Positions 23,866 through 33,222 are shown, counted from the first letter of the stretch. The stretch: 64,000 nucleotides of DNA from Lachnospiraceae bacterium (GCA_009911035.1 QXWO01000019.1:1-64000); one strand, 5' to 3'. Numbers and translations are program-made. The notes: a model not told the origin generated them from the sequence alone.

Positions 23866-24321
23866 ATGGCAAAATTTATATACCGTATGCAGAGTATTCT
23901 GGATATCAAGGAAAAGATGGAGGAGCAGGCAAAGATGGATTTTGCCGCTGCCCGGATGAGGCTGGACGAGGAGGAAGAAAAGTTAAAGCTTCTGTGGGAG
24001 AGGAAAGCCGGGTATGAGGAACAGGGCAGGAATCTCCAGAAGGACAGTCTTAAGGTTCTGGATATACTGGGAAACCGGGATGCCATATCCATCATAAAAG
24101 AATACATAGCCTTTCAGGAGCTGCAGGTAGAACGGGCAGAAAAACAGCTTGAGGAAGCCCGGTATAAACTGCAGGTAGCCATGCAGGAAAGCAAAACCCA
24201 TGAAAAACTCAGGGAGAAGGCTTTTGAAGTCTTCATGCATGAGGAGAATGCGCGGGAAGCGAAGGAGATCGATGAGCTGACCAGCTATACTCATGGACGG
24301 AAACAGGAAAGTGGGAGTTAA
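23866..24321 (+). CDS. fliJ: Flagellar export chaperone-type protein FliJ
   Basis: A 151-residue, almost wholly alpha-helical coiled-coil protein starting MAKFIYRMQSILDIKEKMEE, characteristic of FliJ. It inserts in the FliI hexamer like the gamma subunit of F1. It starts 3 bases after the fliI stop, with its ribosome site inside fliI. Sequence conservation in this family is low, so position supports the call. Confidence 0.92.
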   Translation: MAKFIYRMQSILDIKEKMEEQAKMDFAAARMRLDEEEEKLKLLWERKAGYEEQGRNLQKDSLKVLDILGNRDAISIIKEYIAFQELQVERAEKQLEEARYKLQVAMQESKTHEKLREKAFEVFMHEENAREAKEIDELTSYTHGRKQESGS

Positions 24322-24323
24322 AT

Positions 24324-25205
24324 ATGCCAATTGCTGATACATTAAGCCCGGAAGACGCGAAGCTTGAAAAGCAGCGTCTGAAGGAAGAAAAGAAAAAACT
24401 TAAAAATGAACGGAAAGCCCAGCGCAAGGAAGCGAAAGCCAGGGCGAAGGAACTTGCCAGTCAGGAGGCAAGCCTTATGGAGGATGAGGAAACCAACAGC
24501 GGTTCTGTATTTATGGTGACCTTTGTGATCGTCCTTATCTGGATCGCGATTTTATGTCTGGTAGTGAAGCTTGATTTAGGCGGTTTCGGAAGCAATGTGC
24601 TGACCCCTGTCCTTAAGGATGTGCCGGTAATCAATATGATTCTTCCAAAGAAAGGTAATGTTGCGGTACGGGAAGATGAAAGCGAGGAGTACGGCGGCTA
24701 CAGTGATTTAAGGGAAGCAGTTGATTATATCAAGGAACTGGAACTGGAATTGGAACAGGCCCAGTCGGCCCAGAATACCAGTTCTGATGAGGTCGCGGAG
24801 CTGCGGGCGGAAATAGAGCGTCTTAAGACCTTTGAGGACAGTCAGGTAGATTTCCAGAGGTTAAAGACAGAGTTTTATGAGGAAGTAGTTTACGCGGAGA
24901 AAGGACCCGGTATAGAGGAATACAGGAAGTATTATGAAGGGATGGATCCTGCTACCGCAGAATATTTATACAAACAGGTAGTTGCACAGACAGAAGAAAG
25001 CAGTGAAATTACAGAGTATGCCAAGGCTTATTCGGAGATGAAGCCGAAGGAAGCGGCAGCTATTTTTGAGGAAATGTCAGATAATCTTGATCTGGCAGCC
25101 CGGATACTGGGTGTAATGGATGCAGAGAAAAGAGGCAAGATTCTGGGAGCAATGAACGCAGAAACTGCCGCCCGGCTTACCAAGATCATGGATCCGGAAT
25201 ATTAA
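24324..25205 (+). CDS. motE: MotE-like membrane protein (YlxF equivalent)
   Basis: A 293-residue protein with a highly charged cytoplasmic N-terminus (about 1-60, Lys/Glu-rich), one membrane helix (FMVTFVIVLIWIAILCLVV, about 62-82), a coiled coil (about 130-175) and a C-terminal MgtE-N-like helical domain with the repeat YSEMKPKEAAAIFEEM ... ARILGVMDAEKRGKILGAMN. It occupies the fliJ-fliK slot of Bacillus ylxF/motE, whose product associates with the motor. GTGGGAG precedes ATG 24324. Confidence 0.87.
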   Translation: MPIADTLSPEDAKLEKQRLKEEKKKLKNERKAQRKEAKARAKELASQEASLMEDEETNSGSVFMVTFVIVLIWIAILCLVVKLDLGGFGSNVLTPVLKDVPVINMILPKKGNVAVREDESEEYGGYSDLREAVDYIKELELELEQAQSAQNTSSDEVAELRAEIERLKTFEDSQVDFQRLKTEFYEEVVYAEKGPGIEEYRKYYEGMDPATAEYLYKQVVAQTEESSEITEYAKAYSEMKPKEAAAIFEEMSDNLDLAARILGVMDAEKRGKILGAMNAETAARLTKIMDPEY

Positions 25206-25207
25206 CA

Positions 25208-25243
25208 GGCTGTTTCGTAAAGCGTGACAATGTCTGTTACAAT
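25208..25243 (+). repeat. Single dispersed copy of the 37-bp repeat
   Basis: Directly after the motE stop, the sequence GGCTGTTTCGTAAAGCGTGA followed by CAATGTCTGTTACAAT aligns over most of its length with the first tandem unit at 14181. It sits in the only sizeable gap (139 bp) of this part of the operon. No T-run hairpin is seen here. Confidence 0.7.
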
Positions 25244-25344
25244 CATCCGGTTTTAATCGAGCCGGTATATGCTCTGCCCCTTAAACCAAATAGAGGTACA
25301 TTGAAAAAGAGTCCAAAGGGCTTATAGGAAAGGAGGAAGGAAAA

Positions 25345-26802
25345 ATGAGAAGTACACCTGTAAAGGATATGGGGAACCTGATGAACTTTGTGGGAACCAA
25401 AAACCTTACAAAAACAGGCAGTATGAACCAAATGGGAAGTTTCGGAGACTTGATGAACAAAGCCAAGGGCGGTGCTTACGCGCAGAATAAACCCGCAGCA
25501 AACATTGAAACCGGAAAAAATCCGGCAGCGGATGCTATTAAAAACCGTAAAGATACGGTCAAACTTGACGAATCTGCCAGCCAGCCGGTGAAGACGGAAG
25601 AAACATCCCAGATCACGGATGAGCAGTCTGGGGAAGTAATGGAGGCAGGAAAAGAAGTAATTAAGGAAATTGCTGAAGAATTTGGTGTAACGGAAGAAGA
25701 AGTAGAAATGGCTATGGAACAGCTTGGGCTTTCTATTTTCGGACTGTTTGACCCAGCCAGCTTAAAGGAGCTTGTGCTGTTCATCGGCGGCGAGCAGGAT
25801 GCGTCAGCGCTTCTTACCAATGAAGAGCTGTTTACCAGTCTGCAGAATATCATTGCCAAGGTGGGAGAAGTCCAAAACGGTCTTGCCAGTCAGTTTGGAA
25901 TGAGTCAGGAGGAACTTGCCGGACTGGTGGAACAACTGCAGAATCTGCAGGAGGAGAGTTTTCTGGAAGATGATTTGAGTCTGGTGGACAAAGGCAGTTT
26001 TGCGGATGTCCTTGCGCAGGAAACCGAAGTACAGGAAACTGTGACCCAGGAACAGCAGCCGAAGATTACCGTAGAAGTCAAAGCAGGAGATGAAACTGTA
26101 AAACTTGCAACAGACGAAAACGGCAATGCAGTAAAGACTCTGGAGGTGACATCTTCTGCAACAGAAGAGAACATCGTAAAGGAAGATACTGGCAGGCAGG
26201 AGCAAAAGGCCGGGGAAGAAGGGAAAGGTCATTCAGAAAATGCTTTCAGTACAGGGGGCCAGCTTTTTGAGGGCCTGGTACAGAACAAGACTCAAAATGT
26301 GGAGATGCCTATAGAGCAGCAGCCAGCATTTTTTAATGACCAGACCCAGGAAATTGTGGATCAGATCGTAAATTACATGAAGATTCAGTTAAAGCCGGGC
26401 ATGAGCCAGCTTGAAATGCAGTTACATCCCGAAAGTCTCGGTACGGTACACGTCCAGCTTGTGTCCAGAGGCGGTGAGGTGACGGCCCAGTTCCATGTTC
26501 AGAATGAGGCGGTGAAAGCGGCTGTAGAAAGTCAGGTAAATACCCTTGTGGAGAATTTAAGGGAACAGGGGGTAAAGGTGGAAGCCGTTCAGGTCAGCGT
26601 GGAGAGTCATGGATTTGAGAGCAATCTCTGGCAGGGTCAGGGAAAAGAGGAGGAGGCATCCTCCCACAATGGCAGAAAAACGCCCAGAAGAATCAACTTA
26701 AATGACATAAATGCACTTCTGGAAGACGAGGCGGACGAGGAAGAAGTTCTTGCAGCCAGGATGATGGAAGTAAACGGAAATACCGTAGATTATACGGCAT
26801 AA
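25345..26802 (+). CDS. fliK: Flagellar hook-length control protein FliK
   Basis: A 485-residue export substrate that measures hook length and triggers the specificity switch in FlhB. The N-terminal two-thirds are acidic, low-complexity and poorly conserved. The C-terminal domain is diagnostic: LKPGMSQLEMQLHPESLGTV, then VQLVSRGGEVTAQFHVQNEA and REQGVKVEAVQVSVESHG. A strong AAAGGAGGAAGG precedes ATG 25345. Position before flgD fits. Confidence 0.95.
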   Translation: MRSTPVKDMGNLMNFVGTKNLTKTGSMNQMGSFGDLMNKAKGGAYAQNKPAANIETGKNPAADAIKNRKDTVKLDESASQPVKTEETSQITDEQSGEVMEAGKEVIKEIAEEFGVTEEEVEMAMEQLGLSIFGLFDPASLKELVLFIGGEQDASALLTNEELFTSLQNIIAKVGEVQNGLASQFGMSQEELAGLVEQLQNLQEESFLEDDLSLVDKGSFADVLAQETEVQETVTQEQQPKITVEVKAGDETVKLATDENGNAVKTLEVTSSATEENIVKEDTGRQEQKAGEEGKGHSENAFSTGGQLFEGLVQNKTQNVEMPIEQQPAFFNDQTQEIVDQIVNYMKIQLKPGMSQLEMQLHPESLGTVHVQLVSRGGEVTAQFHVQNEAVKAAVESQVNTLVENLREQGVKVEAVQVSVESHGFESNLWQGQGKEEEASSHNGRKTPRRINLNDINALLEDEADEEEVLAARMMEVNGNTVDYTA

Positions 26803-26835
26803 AGGAAGCGCACGGCGCGCAGAAAGGAGTAGAAA

Positions 26836-27594
26836 ATGGCAGTTACGGGAGTAATACAGGATGGAAAAGTTCAGGAAACTGCATCGGAGAGTTCTGTTAA
26901 GAAAGCGGCAGCGAAAAACGGCATGGATAAAGATGCTTTTTTACAGCTTTTAGTCGCACAGATGAAGTACCAGGATCCCTTAGAGCCGACTTCAAATACA
27001 GAATATATATCCCAGTATGCTACGTTCTCACAGGTGGAACAGATGCAGAACATGGCGGCAACCATGGAACTTACCAGAGCATCTTCCATGGTAGGCAAAC
27101 TGGTAGCAGTTGAGACGACGGACAGTTCGGGAAATGCAAGTCAGATTCAGGGAACCGTAGAGTATGTGACTTATGAAAATGGAAAGGCTTTTGTTTCCAT
27201 AAATAATGCCCTTTATTCTGTGGATGATGTGATAGCAGTTATTGACCAGACTTATCAGACAGCTTATGACATGGCAGTGGCGTTCTGCACGGCTATGGAT
27301 AAACTTCCGAGAATCAACAGTTTAACACCGGATGATAAGGAAGCGGTTGAGACTTTACAGAAGGCATTCAACAGTATGACCGCATACCAGCAGTCCTTTA
27401 TTAGTGACGATTATATCAAGGCATTACAGGAGTATGTGGAAAGAATGGCAGAGCTGGTAGGCGATGCTGACGATGATAAGACCGATGGAGAAGAAGGCGG
27501 CGATACGGAAGGTAGCGGCGGCACAGAAGGCAGTGGCGGCGAGGGCGGCTCAGAGGGCGGCGGCGCAGAATCCGGAGCAGCCCAGATTGTTTAA
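26836..27594 (+). CDS. flgD: Hook-capping scaffold FlgD with unusual C-terminal extension
   Basis: A 252-residue protein. Residues 1-80 contain the FlgD hallmark MDKDAFLQLLVAQMKYQDPL and SQYATFSQVEQMQNMA; residues about 85-130 form the small beta domain. Residues about 145-205 are a helical module (LPRINSLTPDDKEAVETLQK, FNSMTAYQQSFIS) that resembles the FIVAR-like three-helix repeats of clostridial cell-wall proteins rather than the Ig/Fn3 domain of Gram-negative FlgD. The tail (about 209-252) is almost only Gly, Glu, Asp and Ser. Bacillus FlgD is much shorter. FlgD caps the growing hook and directs FlgE assembly. The extension is odd; see findings. Confidence 0.93.
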   Translation: MAVTGVIQDGKVQETASESSVKKAAAKNGMDKDAFLQLLVAQMKYQDPLEPTSNTEYISQYATFSQVEQMQNMAATMELTRASSMVGKLVAVETTDSSGNASQIQGTVEYVTYENGKAFVSINNALYSVDDVIAVIDQTYQTAYDMAVAFCTAMDKLPRINSLTPDDKEAVETLQKAFNSMTAYQQSFISDDYIKALQEYVERMAELVGDADDDKTDGEEGGDTEGSGGTEGSGGEGGSEGGGAESGAAQIV

Positions 27595-27642
27595 GGAAGA
27601 TGCAGGATGCATGGATAATATCTCAGGGAGGAGAAGAAAGGC

Positions 27643-28041
27643 ATGAAGGTTCAAAAGAACGGATTCCTTTCAATTGAACAGTTACAGGACAGATACCTGA
27701 AACAAAGCAAGACGATGACATCGGCCATAAATACCGATGGAAAATCTTTTCAGGAGATTCTGGAGACCAGGCAGGCGTTAAGTCCGGGAGGAGTGAAATT
27801 TTCCAAACATGCCGCAGGAAGGCTTGCGGACAGGAACATTGAACTTACAAACAGTCAGATGGAGCGTTTGCAGGAAGGCGCGTTAAAGGCGCAGGAGAAA
27901 GGAATCAAGGAATCGCTGGTGCTGGTTGACCAGCTTGCATTCATCGTGAATATACCAAACAGTACGGTGGTGACAGCCATGAACCAGAATGACGCAGCGG
28001 AAAATATATTTACCAATATTGATGGAGCCGTAATTATTTAG
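27643..28041 (+). CDS. Conserved flagellar operon protein, TIGR02530 type
   Basis: A 132-residue protein of the family regularly found between flgD and flgE in Firmicutes. Visible conserved stretch: GVKFSKHAAGRLADRNIELT, then LVDQLAFIVNIPNSTVVTAM. No membrane segment or signal is seen. ATG 27643 follows GGGAGGAGAAGAAAGGC. The role is not established; its fixed place suggests a part in hook assembly or its export. Confidence 0.88.
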   Translation: MKVQKNGFLSIEQLQDRYLKQSKTMTSAINTDGKSFQEILETRQALSPGGVKFSKHAAGRLADRNIELTNSQMERLQEGALKAQEKGIKESLVLVDQLAFIVNIPNSTVVTAMNQNDAAENIFTNIDGAVII

Positions 28042-28117
28042 CCGGACCTTGTGGAGGCTTAAAGTCCCTGATTGACAGAAGGGATAATACGGTAAATTGT
28101 AAGGAGGTCATTTCATT

Positions 28118-29614
28118 ATGATGAGATCATTGTTCTCTGGTGTGGCAGGACTTAGGACACACCAGTCAAGAATGGACGTTATCGGTAATAATATCGCTAA
28201 CGTAAACACAACAGCATACAAATCACAGTCCATGACATTTAGTGATTTGATGTATCAGACAACACAGGCAGCATCTGGTGCAAACGCCACCACAGGTGTG
28301 GGCGGTACCAATGCAAGGCAGATTGGTCTTGGTTCCAAGACAAGTGCCATTAAGACGAACATTGCTGGTCAGGGTTCAGCCCAGAGCACCAACGATGCCT
28401 TTGACATCATGATCAGCGGAGATGCATTTTTTGTGGTAAACAACGGTTCTGAGAACTTCTTTACCAGAGACGGTTCCTTCTATATTGACGGAAGAGGAAA
28501 TCTGGCTATGACCAGTACTGGTTATAATGTTATGGGATGGGGACTGGACGATGCGGATCCTACCCTGATCAAGAAAGGGGCTGTACAGCCGCTGCGCCTT
28601 ATGACAGGTGAGAATATGGTTTCCAATCCGGAAGCAACAACGAAAGCTACCGTTGACGGCATTGTTGACAGATTTGATACAGACATACTCAGCAAAACTG
28701 GAAAAGTTATGAATCTGGAGTTCTTTGATAGCCAGGGATATAAATATACAGCCAGATTTAATATACGTACCTGTGATTTATTGGGCAAAGGTGAACATGG
28801 TTCTTTTTATGTAGAACTGGATGATATATTTGCCCCTAATGGTGATTCGGTTGCAAAAAAAGATGCGGATGGAGTAATTACAAATTTCACTTTTGGATCA
28901 GGAGCCACGGCCATACAGAATGATGATGGTGCTGAGATTACAAAGGATGTAGTTGATGCGACGGGAGCGACAGTTCAAAAGCCTGTGAAAAATGCAATTA
29001 TACTTCAGTTTGTTGATGGAAAGGGAACTTTTGCAGGGGTTTCAACAACTAAACCAGGAGATGCAAATGGCGGTGGTACAGCATTACTTGGATTAAAGCC
29101 GGACCCGAATAATGCCGACATTGGTATGGCCAATTTTGCCGACATAGTTATTGACTTTTCAGCGACCTTTAACTATAACAAGAATGGAACATCGACCATC
29201 GGCGCATTGGGAGGCGACAGTGCAAATAATGGATTAGGTGCAGGCCGTAAAACGGGTGCCATGAGCGGTCTTACGGTACAAAAAGACGGCAGGATCTATG
29301 CTGACTATGACAATGGTGAGAGAAGACTGTTAGGGCAGATTGCTACAGCCACTTTTGCGAATCCTTCCGGTCTTTCAAAGGAAGGAGATAACCTTTATTC
29401 TTCAACCATGAACTCCGGTGACTTTGACGGTATTGGTGAGGACATTACAGCCAACGGCGGCCGTATGGATTCCGGCGTACTGGAAATGAGTAATGTTGAC
29501 CTGGCTTCAGAATTTACAGAGATGATCACCACCCAGAGAGGTTTCCAGGCAAACAGCCGTATCATTACAGTGTCTGATACGCTGTTAGAAGAACTTACCA
29601 ATTTGAAGAGATAA
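28118..29614 (+). CDS. flgE: Flagellar hook protein FlgE
   Basis: A 498-residue axial protein polymerising into the hook. The N-terminus MMRSLFSGVAGLRTHQSRMD and IGNNIANVNTTAYKSQ is the classic motif, ENFFTRDGSFYIDGRGNL marks the D1 domain, and TTQRGFQANSRIITVSDTLL the C-terminal coiled coil. Residues about 230-350 form the variable surface domain. AAGGAGG precedes ATG 28118 (or ATG 28121). Confidence 0.97.
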   Translation: MMRSLFSGVAGLRTHQSRMDVIGNNIANVNTTAYKSQSMTFSDLMYQTTQAASGANATTGVGGTNARQIGLGSKTSAIKTNIAGQGSAQSTNDAFDIMISGDAFFVVNNGSENFFTRDGSFYIDGRGNLAMTSTGYNVMGWGLDDADPTLIKKGAVQPLRLMTGENMVSNPEATTKATVDGIVDRFDTDILSKTGKVMNLEFFDSQGYKYTARFNIRTCDLLGKGEHGSFYVELDDIFAPNGDSVAKKDADGVITNFTFGSGATAIQNDDGAEITKDVVDATGATVQKPVKNAIILQFVDGKGTFAGVSTTKPGDANGGGTALLGLKPDPNNADIGMANFADIVIDFSATFNYNKNGTSTIGALGGDSANNGLGAGRKTGAMSGLTVQKDGRIYADYDNGERRLLGQIATATFANPSGLSKEGDNLYSSTMNSGDFDGIGEDITANGGRMDSGVLEMSNVDLASEFTEMITTQRGFQANSRIITVSDTLLEELTNLKR

Positions 29615-29668
29615 TATGTGAGCTGGGGCAGCAACACAGTGTAAGGGCGATATAAAATCCATAAGGGG

Positions 29669-29698
29669 AAGGGAACCTGGCCTTGGGCCGGTTCCCTT
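29669..29698 (+). other. Strong intra-operon hairpin after flgE
   Basis: AAGGGAACC-T-GGCC pairs with GGCCGGTTCCCTT (13 pairs, one bulged T) around a TTG loop. The following bases (TAGCTTGTGG) are not a T-run, so it looks like an mRNA processing or stability element rather than a terminator. It lies in a 241-bp gap, which otherwise holds a weak 12-base match to the 37-bp repeat at 29747-29759 and no ORF. Confidence 0.6.
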
Positions 29699-29855
29699 TA
29701 GCTTGTGGATTATGAAGGGAAATGCCTGTATTTTCCTGTTTCCGTTCAATAAGCCAGCCAGCAGGGCAGTTCTGGGAGGATGAGCCAGTCTGCAGTGACA
29801 GCTGCATTGAATGTATGGTAAAAAATTGTAGTAGCACAGGAAGGGCGGAAGTGAT

Positions 29856-30041
29856 ATGATAGAAGTGACGAAAATTAACGGGAGTAAAGTATTAATAAAC
29901 CCTGATTTGATGGAGCTGGTGGAGGAGACTCCGGATACGGTGATTTCATTTACCACAGGTAGAAAAATAATTGTAAAAGAAAGTAGACAAGACGTAAAAA
30001 ATCTTGTAAAATCGTATAGAAAGGAAATTTTTGCGGATTAA
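29856..30041 (+). CDS. flbD: FlbD/SwrD small flagellar protein
   Basis: A 61-residue protein with the family pattern MIEVTKINGSKVLINPDLME and TPDTVISFTTGRKIIVKES. Bacillus SwrD, the equivalent, raises stator power for swarming. It is immediately followed by motA, which fits a stator role. GGAAGGGCGG precedes ATG 29856. Confidence 0.93.
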   Translation: MIEVTKINGSKVLINPDLMELVEETPDTVISFTTGRKIIVKESRQDVKNLVKSYRKEIFAD

Positions 30042-30061
30042 CGTAAAAAGGGTGAGGAATT

Positions 30062-30859
30062 GTGGATTTAGCGTCGATTATTGGCTTGATACTTTGTTTT
30101 GCCATGTGTATGTTTGGTATTATCCAGGCAGCAGGTATTTCAAATATTGTATCACGTTATGTGGATATACCTTCTGCAATCATTACTTTCGGAGGTTCTT
30201 TCTTTGCGGTTATGGCAATGAAATCCATGTCCGATTATGTAGGAGGTCTTAAAAGTTTTTCCCTTGTATTTAAAGTACCCACTGTGGACGTCAAGGGCAT
30301 GATACAGAAAATTATTGATTTGTCCAATATTGCCAGAAAAGAGGGGCTTTTATCACTGGAAGAAGCTGCCGGCGATTTGGATGATGAATTTATGAAGAAG
30401 GGTATCCTGCTTATTGTAGATGGTACGGATCCTGAACTGGTGCGTGGGATTATGGAGACGGAGCTTGTCAGTACAGAAGACAGGCATAAGACCAAGATTA
30501 CTTTCTGGGAAGATTTGGGGGCCATGGGACCTGCCTGGGGTATGATTGGTACGCTGATTGGTCTGGTTAACATGCTTTATGAAATGGATGACCCTACCAC
30601 CATCGGACCGTCCATGGCCGTAGCCCTTATCACTACATTGTATGGCTCTCTTCTTGCCAACTGGATTTGTGCGCCGGTTGCCGGGAAGTTGAAATCAAAT
30701 AACGCAAATGAAATTATGATTAAGGAAATTATGATCGAGGGGCTCCTTTCCATTCAGGCAGGGGAAAACCCCAGGGTCATAGAGGAAAAGTTGAAATCAT
30801 TCCTGGCACCGGGAGACAGGGTCAATCAGGATGATGGAGGTGGAGAGAATGGCGAATAG
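30062..30859 (+). CDS. motA: Flagellar motor stator protein MotA
   Basis: A 265-residue stator with four membrane helices: about 2-22, 33-52, and a pair near 160-205 (GPAWGMIGTLIGLVNMLYEM and SMAVALITTLYGSLLANWIC). The cytoplasmic loop and the C-terminal tail (ENPRVIEEKLKSFL) match the family. The start is GTG 30062, after GGGTGAGG. In B. subtilis motAB lie outside the fla/che operon; here they are embedded after flbD. Confidence 0.96.
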   Translation: MDLASIIGLILCFAMCMFGIIQAAGISNIVSRYVDIPSAIITFGGSFFAVMAMKSMSDYVGGLKSFSLVFKVPTVDVKGMIQKIIDLSNIARKEGLLSLEEAAGDLDDEFMKKGILLIVDGTDPELVRGIMETELVSTEDRHKTKITFWEDLGAMGPAWGMIGTLIGLVNMLYEMDDPTTIGPSMAVALITTLYGSLLANWICAPVAGKLKSNNANEIMIKEIMIEGLLSIQAGENPRVIEEKLKSFLAPGDRVNQDDGGGENGE

Positions 30860-31655
30860 AAAACCGGAAGAACCGCCGAAAGGCGCGCCGGCCTGGCAGT
30901 CAACTTTTGCAGATCTTATGAACCTGCTTTTGTGCTTTTTCGTTATGCTTTTTTCCATGTCTTCAGTGGATGCCCAGAAGTTTGAGATGGTGGCGGCCTC
31001 CTTTAATCAGACTTTCAGTATCTTTGATGCAGGGGCAATGGCGATTGGCGAGGGGGTTCTTGTAGGGCTGGGGGTCAGTCAGTTGACGAATCTGGATGAC
31101 TACATCAACAGCACCGGAAGGGACAACGAAGGGGATATAATGCCCAAAGAGCTGGAATCCGCCACAGAGGTCATTGAGGAAGCGAAGCTCAAAGAGTCAG
31201 AGGAAATGGCTGAGAGGATTGAGGAAGTTCTTGAAGAACGCAATCTGGAAAAAGAGGTGGATATTGAGTTTACTTCCCAGTATGTGCAGTTGACTTTAAA
31301 CGGCGCTCTCCTATTTGATTCGGGAAGCGTTGAAATTAAGGAAGATGCGCTGCCTCTTATGAACCAGCTTGGGGTCATTCTTCAGAGATTCAGCCAGGGC
31401 GTTGTTGAGATCGAGGGGCACACGGATAATGTGCCGATGTCAGGGGCAAAGTATTCCAATAATGATGAACTGAGCAGCGGACGCGCTTTATCTGTTTTTT
31501 ATTTTCTGGAACAAAACACAGCCCTGGATATGAGCAGGATCAAACATGCCGGCAGAGGGGAGTATATTCCCATTGCGGATAATTCCACAGCGGAAGGAAG
31601 AGCCAAAAACAGGAGAGTAGAAATAAAAATATATAATTCATTAAGTTCATATTAA
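30849..31655 (+). CDS. motB: Flagellar motor stator protein MotB
   Basis: A 268-residue protein with a short cytoplasmic start, one membrane helix (TFADLMNLLLCFFVMLFSM) containing the ion-binding Asp of the plug region, and a C-terminal OmpA-like peptidoglycan-binding domain (GVVEIEGHTDNVPM, LSSGRALSVFYFLE, AEGRAKNRRVEIKI). ATG 30849 overlaps the end of motA by 11 bases and is preceded by GGAGGTGG; the upstream ATG 30831 lies before that site. Confidence 0.96.
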   Translation: MANRKPEEPPKGAPAWQSTFADLMNLLLCFFVMLFSMSSVDAQKFEMVAASFNQTFSIFDAGAMAIGEGVLVGLGVSQLTNLDDYINSTGRDNEGDIMPKELESATEVIEEAKLKESEEMAERIEEVLEERNLEKEVDIEFTSQYVQLTLNGALLFDSGSVEIKEDALPLMNQLGVILQRFSQGVVEIEGHTDNVPMSGAKYSNNDELSSGRALSVFYFLEQNTALDMSRIKHAGRGEYIPIADNSTAEGRAKNRRVEIKIYNSLSSY

Positions 31656-31676
31656 TGAAGAAAGGTTGTACCAGTT

Positions 31677-32180
31677 ATGAAAAAGAATCTGATATCAATT
31701 GTGATACTGGCGTTATTAGTGGTGAATATTGTACTGACTTCCATTATGATGTTCAGCGTGACCAGTACAAACAGAAAGACAGCAGCTCTTGTGACAGATA
31801 TTGCATCGGCCATCAGCCTTGATCTGGGAACAGAGGAAGAAGAAGCAGTCACAGTTCCCATAAGCGATACAAGCAGCTACACGATTTCGGAGATGCAGAT
31901 CCCTTTAAAGAAGGGGGAGGATGGTGAAGCCCATTTTGCAATGCTTACTGTGACACTGCTCACCAACACCAAGCATGACGACTACAAGGAATATGGGGAG
32001 GATATTTCTACCCGTGAAGATTTGATAAAGGGCAGAATCAATGAAACCGTAAGCCAGTACACATTAGATGAAATAAATGCTGATTCGCAGATGTTGAAGG
32101 GTAAGATACTGAGCAGCATTCAGGAGATTTATAATTCTGATTTTATCTTTGATATAACACTTCAGGCACTCTATCAGTAA
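31677..32180 (+). CDS. fliL: Flagellar basal body-associated protein FliL
   Basis: A 167-residue single-pass membrane protein (helix LISIVILALLVVNIVLTSIM at about 5-25) with an extracytoplasmic stomatin-like domain (AHFAMLTVTLLTNTKHDDYK, LKGKILSSIQEIYNSDFIFD). FliL surrounds and supports the stator. Its place between motB and fliM is normal. Confidence 0.93.
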   Translation: MKKNLISIVILALLVVNIVLTSIMMFSVTSTNRKTAALVTDIASAISLDLGTEEEEAVTVPISDTSSYTISEMQIPLKKGEDGEAHFAMLTVTLLTNTKHDDYKEYGEDISTREDLIKGRINETVSQYTLDEINADSQMLKGKILSSIQEIYNSDFIFDITLQALYQ

Positions 32181-32241
32181 ATGCCGTATCTGGGTGATTG
32201 TGATTAAAAAACTGCGGCAAAAATGAAAGGGGTGAAAACTC

Positions 32242-33219
32242 GTGGGCGAGGTGTTATCTCAAAGTGAGATTGACAATTTGCTTGCAGCGCTAAGCAGCGG
32301 TGAATTGAATGTGGATCAGATGTCGGAAGGCACAGATAAGCAGGTAAAAGATTATGATTTCAGCAGACCTGTGAAGTTTTCCAAGGAACATCTGCGTACG
32401 CTCGAAATTATTTATGAACATTACGGAAGGTTGATTTCCAGTAACCTGCCGATTTATTTAAGAAAAAATATACAGGTGGCGGTAGCCAATTCCGAAACGG
32501 TTACTTTTTCGGAGTTTACAAACTCGCTTTCTAATCCGGTTATACTTGGCATTGTAGATTTTAGACCTCTTTCAGGAAATATTATTATTGAATTATCGGC
32601 CAATCTGGGGTATGCTATGATTGACCGTATGTTAGGGGGGCCGGGGGTTCCAATGGAGAAGCTGAGGGACTTCTCCACCATAGAAATGACGATCTTACAG
32701 AAAATTATGGTTGTATGTATGGATCTGATGCGTGAACCATGGAAAAATGTAATTGAGATTGATCCGGTTATGGAGAGAATTGAAACCAATGCACAGTTTG
32801 CCCAGATGATTGCGCCCAGCGATATGATAGCCATTGTTTCTATGGAAGTAAAGATTGGCGATGCAGAGGGCTTTATGAATATGTGTCTGCCGTATTTTAC
32901 GCTGGAAGACGTAATGGACAATCTGAATACTAAATACTGGTATTCGACTATGCAGAAGGATGAAGCGGATTACGAAGAGCACATTGAGTCGCTCATCAAG
33001 AGAATAGATGTACCTGTCAAGGCAGTCCTTGGCCAGAGCCAGGTATCCGTAAACGATTTCCTGCATCTTCAGATAGGAGACATTATAAGATTGGATACCA
33101 ACGTGGAGTCAGAACTGGATGTATATGTAGGCAATATCAAAAAGTTTACAGCGCTTCCAGGCTCCAGTAAGGACAAATATGCGGTCAGGGTAACATCAAT
33201 AGTCAGAGAGGGGGAGTAA
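32242..33219 (+). CDS. fliM: Flagellar motor switch protein FliM
   Basis: A 325-residue C-ring protein. The N-terminal LSQSEIDNLLAALSSGE is the CheY-P binding peptide, the middle domain shows RPLSGNIIIELSANLGYAMI and DRMLGGPG, and the C-terminal SpoA domain (VKAVLGQSQVSVNDFLHLQI) binds FliN. Start GTG 32242 follows GAAAGGGGTGAAAA. Confidence 0.97.
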   Translation: MGEVLSQSEIDNLLAALSSGELNVDQMSEGTDKQVKDYDFSRPVKFSKEHLRTLEIIYEHYGRLISSNLPIYLRKNIQVAVANSETVTFSEFTNSLSNPVILGIVDFRPLSGNIIIELSANLGYAMIDRMLGGPGVPMEKLRDFSTIEMTILQKIMVVCMDLMREPWKNVIEIDPVMERIETNAQFAQMIAPSDMIAIVSMEVKIGDAEGFMNMCLPYFTLEDVMDNLNTKYWYSTMQKDEADYEEHIESLIKRIDVPVKAVLGQSQVSVNDFLHLQIGDIIRLDTNVESELDVYVGNIKKFTALPGSSKDKYAVRVTSIVREGE

Positions 33220-33222
33220 GAT

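Noticed and set aside
29669-29698. Rho-independent terminator after flgE
   Set aside because: The stem is strong but no T-run follows, and the operon clearly continues.
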